Positions 20,639 to 23,065 of a stretch of 23,065 nucleotides of DNA are shown piece after piece. This DNA comes from a virus. The stretch lies in the IMG/VR virus record IMGVR_UViG_3300049483_000427, positions 1-23,065 of that record; one strand, given 5' to 3'. Made by a program: the position numbers and the translations under genes. The stretch's first letter is position 1, and every line of letters starts with the position of its first letter. Under the pieces are notes generated by a model. It was not told the DNA's origin. It made no database searches and was given only the letters and a program-made list of their open reading frames with translations.

Positions 20639-21021
20639 ACGCGCCGCAGGGCTACCAGCCGGAAGGTCCGATCACCCTTTACTCGGACGCCAAAATCACG
20701 ATGAGCCCCGCTGGGGGCGGCCTTCTCGTCAAGCGGACCACCACCGGCTTCGATCTCTGCGGAGCCGGGGATACCTGCATCGGCGTTCTCTTCGAGGAGT
20801 GCGAGATCGGCGACGAACGCGCGATCTATCCGATGGGATCGGCGCGCATTCCCCTCTACGTCTCAGCGGACGGCAATCTCGCGACGATCGGTACCGCCGT
20901 CGTTCCCGACGCCGGAGGCAAGGTGAAGGCCGGAGCGAACGACGCGAAGTCCGGAAAGATGATCACGGACACGGTGGCGAACGTCGGCGAGATCGTTTAC
21001 GTCCTCACGGGAGCGTGCTGA
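20635..21021 (+). CDS. Head decoration / stabilisation-like protein (128 aa)
   Basis: ATG 20635 overlaps the protease stop. The product is Gly/Ala-rich, almost all beta-like, with no charged coils ('GPITLYSDAKITMSPAGGGLLVK', split over 11-33; ends 'EIVYVLTGAC'). Position between protease/scaffold and major capsid is that of decoration proteins such as lambda gpD or DUF2190-type cement proteins. The assignment is mainly positional, helped by size and composition. Confidence 0.65.
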   Translation: MNAPQGYQPEGPITLYSDAKITMSPAGGGLLVKRTTTGFDLCGAGDTCIGVLFEECEIGDERAIYPMGSARIPLYVSADGNLATIGTAVVPDAGGKVKAGANDAKSGKMITDTVANVGEIVYVLTGAC

Positions 21022-21022
21022 C

Positions 21023-22129
21023 ATGAAAGACAATCGCGACACCATCACGACTCCCGAGGGCTTCGAAGCCTACGTGAAGAAGGCGGGGAACTTCCGGCCG
21101 ATCGACGACAAGCTGAACGTCGAGATCATGCGGGCGCTCGAAAAGGACTTCCCGCAGACGTTCGGACGCATCGCCGACTACCGGCCCCCGACGAAGGTCG
21201 TTCTCCCGATCAAGAGCGGCATCGTGCAGGACGCCTACCTGAAGGACGCGATCCTCCCGGAATTCGTCGGTGGCCCGCTCGAACAGGCCTCGTATCCGAT
21301 TCTTCAGAAGGAACGGTTTTACGCGGACGACTCGACCATCGCCCTCAACGCGAAGGCGAAGCGGTCGGACGTCACGATCTCGTGGGGCCAGGTCACGGTC
21401 AAAGCGCACGCGCGCGAGGCCGCGTCGGAGCGGCGCGAGCAGGCCGCCGCGTCGTTCGGCGCGGGTATGGATATCCTCGCCTACAAGGCCGACGTGATCA
21501 CCGAACAGCTCGCCGTCGAAGAGGAGGTCGCGGTCGCGGCATTCCTCTCGACCGCCGGGAACTTCACGACGGTCAAGAGCGTCGGCGCGGGCGAGTACTG
21601 GAACGACTACTCGACGCCCTCGGACCCCGTCTCGATGATCTTCGACTACAAGGAGACCCTCCGGACGACGGCCCGCCTCACGGGGACGATGATGCAGGAC
21701 CTGCTCTTCGTCATGGGGAACTCGGTCTTCGAGAAGCTGCGTCGCCATCCGAAGGTCGTCGCGATCTCCTCCGTCGCCCTCTTTGGGGCGGGCAAAGGGA
21801 GCCTCGATCTCCCCGTGGACGAGGCATTCCTCGCGGCCCTCTTCGGGATGAACATCGCAGTCGGACGCGCGGGATACTCCCCGAAGCTCGGCGGCGCGGT
21901 GACGGACATCTGGGGCAAGACCGCCGCGATCGTCTACACGGGCGGCGGCGCCCCGATCGCCCCGCGGTTCGGATTCAACGTGACCTCCGAGGGTTACCCC
22001 TCGTCCCTCGAATACTTCGACCCGTCGGTCGGGACGAAGGGAGCGGACGTGGTCAAGGTCTCGGACGCGTGGAATCCCACGGCGATCAATAAGGACAGCG
22101 GCGTGCTGTTCACCACGGCCATCCAGTAG
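21023..22129 (+). CDS. Major capsid protein (HK97 fold expected)
   Basis: ATG 21023 comes one base after the previous stop, with GGGAG upstream. The 368-aa product has features of an HK97-like coat: a long alpha spine-like segment 'REAASERREQAAASFGAGMDILAYKADVITEQLAVEEEVAV' (split over 131-171), a beta-rich 'DDSTIALNAKAKRSDVTISW' (102-121), and 'MMQDLLFVMGNSVFEKLRRHP' in the A domain. Size, position after protease and decoration genes, and a terminator right behind it are all usual for the most highly expressed late gene. I cannot name the closest capsid family. Confidence 0.83.
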   Translation: MKDNRDTITTPEGFEAYVKKAGNFRPIDDKLNVEIMRALEKDFPQTFGRIADYRPPTKVVLPIKSGIVQDAYLKDAILPEFVGGPLEQASYPILQKERFYADDSTIALNAKAKRSDVTISWGQVTVKAHAREAASERREQAAASFGAGMDILAYKADVITEQLAVEEEVAVAAFLSTAGNFTTVKSVGAGEYWNDYSTPSDPVSMIFDYKETLRTTARLTGTMMQDLLFVMGNSVFEKLRRHPKVVAISSVALFGAGKGSLDLPVDEAFLAALFGMNIAVGRAGYSPKLGGAVTDIWGKTAAIVYTGGGAPIAPRFGFNVTSEGYPSSLEYFDPSVGTKGADVVKVSDAWNPTAINKDSGVLFTTAIQ

Positions 22130-22163
22130 AAGCCCGAACCCTTCTCCCCCTCGGGCGACTCGC

Positions 22164-22193
22164 GGCCCCGGTTGCTTCATGGCAGCCGGGGCC
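22164..22193 (+). terminator. Hairpin terminator after the major capsid gene
   Basis: A 12-bp stem (GGCCCCGGTTGC / GCAGCCGGGGCC, one G-U pair) with a 6-base loop TTCATG, followed by GTACTCTTT, lies 35 bases behind the capsid stop. The U-run is short, so it may be partial. It probably sets off the capsid transcript from the next late genes. Confidence 0.6.
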
Positions 22194-22207
22194 GTACTCT
22201 TTGGCCC

Positions 22208-22486
22208 ATGAGATTCCGCGCCACGTGTGCCTTCATGGTCAGGGACGACCTCGGGATCCCGCATCATTTCGCCCCCACGTCGGGCACTCTCGACGCGGAT
22301 CACCTTCATGCGCTCTGCCCTTCGATGAACGTAGTCGAGTCGTTCATCGAGCAAGGCGTCCTCGAGCCCGTCCCCGACGACGACGCCCCGGTTGCACCCG
22401 CACGCGCTCTCGTCGGCCACGCACCGGAGGCCATGCAGTACGTCAAGCCCGAGCCCCCACGGGACGGGCGGAAAGGGAAACGATGA
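22208..22486 (+). CDS. Small hypothetical late protein (92 aa)
   Basis: ATG 22208 gives MRFRATCAFMVRDDLGIPHH and ends KPEPPRDGRKGKR. I see no good ribosome site; the start lies 15 bases after the hairpin at 22164-22193. The first 65 residues look folded and the tail is Pro/charged and probably loose. It is coupled by ATGA to the following gene. Late-block position between capsid and later structural genes suggests a virion or assembly role. No family is recognised. Confidence 0.6.
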   Translation: MRFRATCAFMVRDDLGIPHHFAPTSGTLDADHLHALCPSMNVVESFIEQGVLEPVPDDDAPVAPARALVGHAPEAMQYVKPEPPRDGRKGKR

Positions 22487-22962
22487 ACGACTCCGAAATC
22501 CTCGCGAAGATCCGGGAGCTCGTGCTCACACCGACGACTCCCGCGGCGATCCCCGACGAAAAGGCGTGGATCTACAAGAGCGGTCCCCATCCAAGCGGTC
22601 CCCTCCCGGACGACGCAAGCGAGTCGGATCTCAAGCGATACGCCTCGTGGGGTCTGAAGATGGACGGCCGCGCGGGCGTCGCCCCCTCGGATCTCCCGGC
22701 GCTGATCGCGGTGTGCGAACGGCTGTTCGCCCTGGCTCCCGACGCGCCGCCCGAGGCCGCCGATGCGATTGTCGCGCGCGCCGGCTTCTTCCCGATCCCC
22801 GTCTCCTGCTACCTGCTCCTCACGGGCGCGTCGTTCGGCTTCTCGTCCACGCTGACGCCCACGCTCATGGGGCCCGCATCGCTGCAGACGATCCGCGAGG
22901 CGGCGTTCTACTCCGCGTCGAAACCCCTCCCCGGATCCCCCGGCCCCGGTGTGAATCCCTGA
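22483..22962 (+). CDS. Hypothetical late protein, possible head completion (159 aa)
   Basis: ATG 22483 overlaps the previous stop, with GAAAGGGAAACG before it. The product begins MNDSEILAKIRELVLTPTTP, continues with a mixed helical part ('ASESDLKRYASWGLKMDGRAG'), and ends in a Gly/Ser/Pro-rich region. It may be one of the small head-completion proteins that usually follow the capsid gene, but I see no signature to prove it. Its stop shares a base with the next start (TGATG). Confidence 0.55.
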   Translation: MNDSEILAKIRELVLTPTTPAAIPDEKAWIYKSGPHPSGPLPDDASESDLKRYASWGLKMDGRAGVAPSDLPALIAVCERLFALAPDAPPEAADAIVARAGFFPIPVSCYLLLTGASFGFSSTLTPTLMGPASLQTIREAAFYSASKPLPGSPGPGVNP

Positions 22963-23065
22963 TGCGTCTCGCCGGGGCGGTGATCGTTCTTGTGTTCGCC
23001 GCCCCGGCGTTTTCCATCACCCCCTATCCCACTCCCACCCGGACGCGCATCCCTCCGTCCCCGAC
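22962..23065 (+). CDS. Exported protein with signal peptide, cut by right edge
   Basis: ATG 22962 overlaps the previous stop. The 34 visible codons begin MRLAGAVIVLVFAAPAFS, an ordinary signal peptide with a likely cut after 'AFS', then a Thr/Pro-rich stretch (ITPYPTPTRTRIPPSP). An exported protein among late phage genes could be a surface or envelope-acting protein. The rest lies outside the window. Confidence 0.5.
   Translation, partial: MRLAGAVIVLVFAAPAFSITPYPTPTRTRIPPSP

Noticed and set aside
21005-22420. 471-codon open frame on the minus strand
   Set aside because: It is the mirror of the major capsid gene, rich in Arg/Asp/Gly with no motif, and it runs across the terminator hairpin and into another gene.

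Overview
The window is a piece of a high-GC double-stranded DNA bacteriophage or prophage. It has tightly packed short genes, most joined by 4-base stop/start overlaps (ATGA, GTGA, TTGA), many GTG and TTG starts, and a full run of phage functions: recombination, replication, DNA modification, packaging and capsid. I saw no rRNA, tRNA, CRISPR array, integrase or transposase, and I cannot name the host from the sequence. The promoters and Shine-Dalgarno sites look like ordinary sigma-70-type bacterial signals.

Layout. (1) 1-3135, leftward: a small operon of mostly unknown genes ending in a DUF932-type gene cut by the left edge, with a strong hairpin before that last gene. (2) 3136-3500: a divergent control region with one convincing sigma-70-like promoter in each direction. 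(3) 3501-9967, rightward: early genes comprising two small unknowns, a small basic protein, a YqaJ-type exonuclease and a RecT/ERF-like annealing protein (a Red-type recombination pair), a DUF1376 replication protein, a string of very small proteins (several zinc-ribbon-like, two of them paralogues carrying repeated stop/start cassettes) and a RusA resolvase. (4) 9964-15207: a DNA hypermodification cluster. It holds a ParB-domain protein, a DpdA-like DNA-guanine transglycosylase, a P-loop kinase-like protein, QueC, QueD, a zinc-ribbon protein, a candidate PD-(D/E)XK nuclease-like protein, QueE and FolE. (5) 15218-22129: packaging and head genes (terminase small and large subunits, DUF935/Mu gp29-like portal, Mu-F-like head protein, Mu gpI-like protease with nested scaffold, decoration protein, major capsid protein), then a hairpin terminator. 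(6) 22208-end: the start of the next late block, including a secreted or lipid-anchored-looking protein cut by the right edge.

How it works together. FolE, QueD, QueE and QueC form the known route GTP -> dihydroneopterin triphosphate -> carboxytetrahydropterin -> 7-carboxy-7-deazaguanine -> preQ0. DpdA would then exchange guanine in DNA for the deazapurine. All four synthesis steps plus the insertion enzyme lie in one co-directional block, so this phage very probably makes its own 7-deazaguanine-modified DNA, a known defence against host restriction. The less usual parts are the genes woven into that cluster: a ParB-domain protein directly before dpdA, a P-loop protein between dpdA and queC, and a zinc-ribbon protein plus a nuclease-like protein between queD and queE. 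These are the best candidates for undescribed partners of the modification system.
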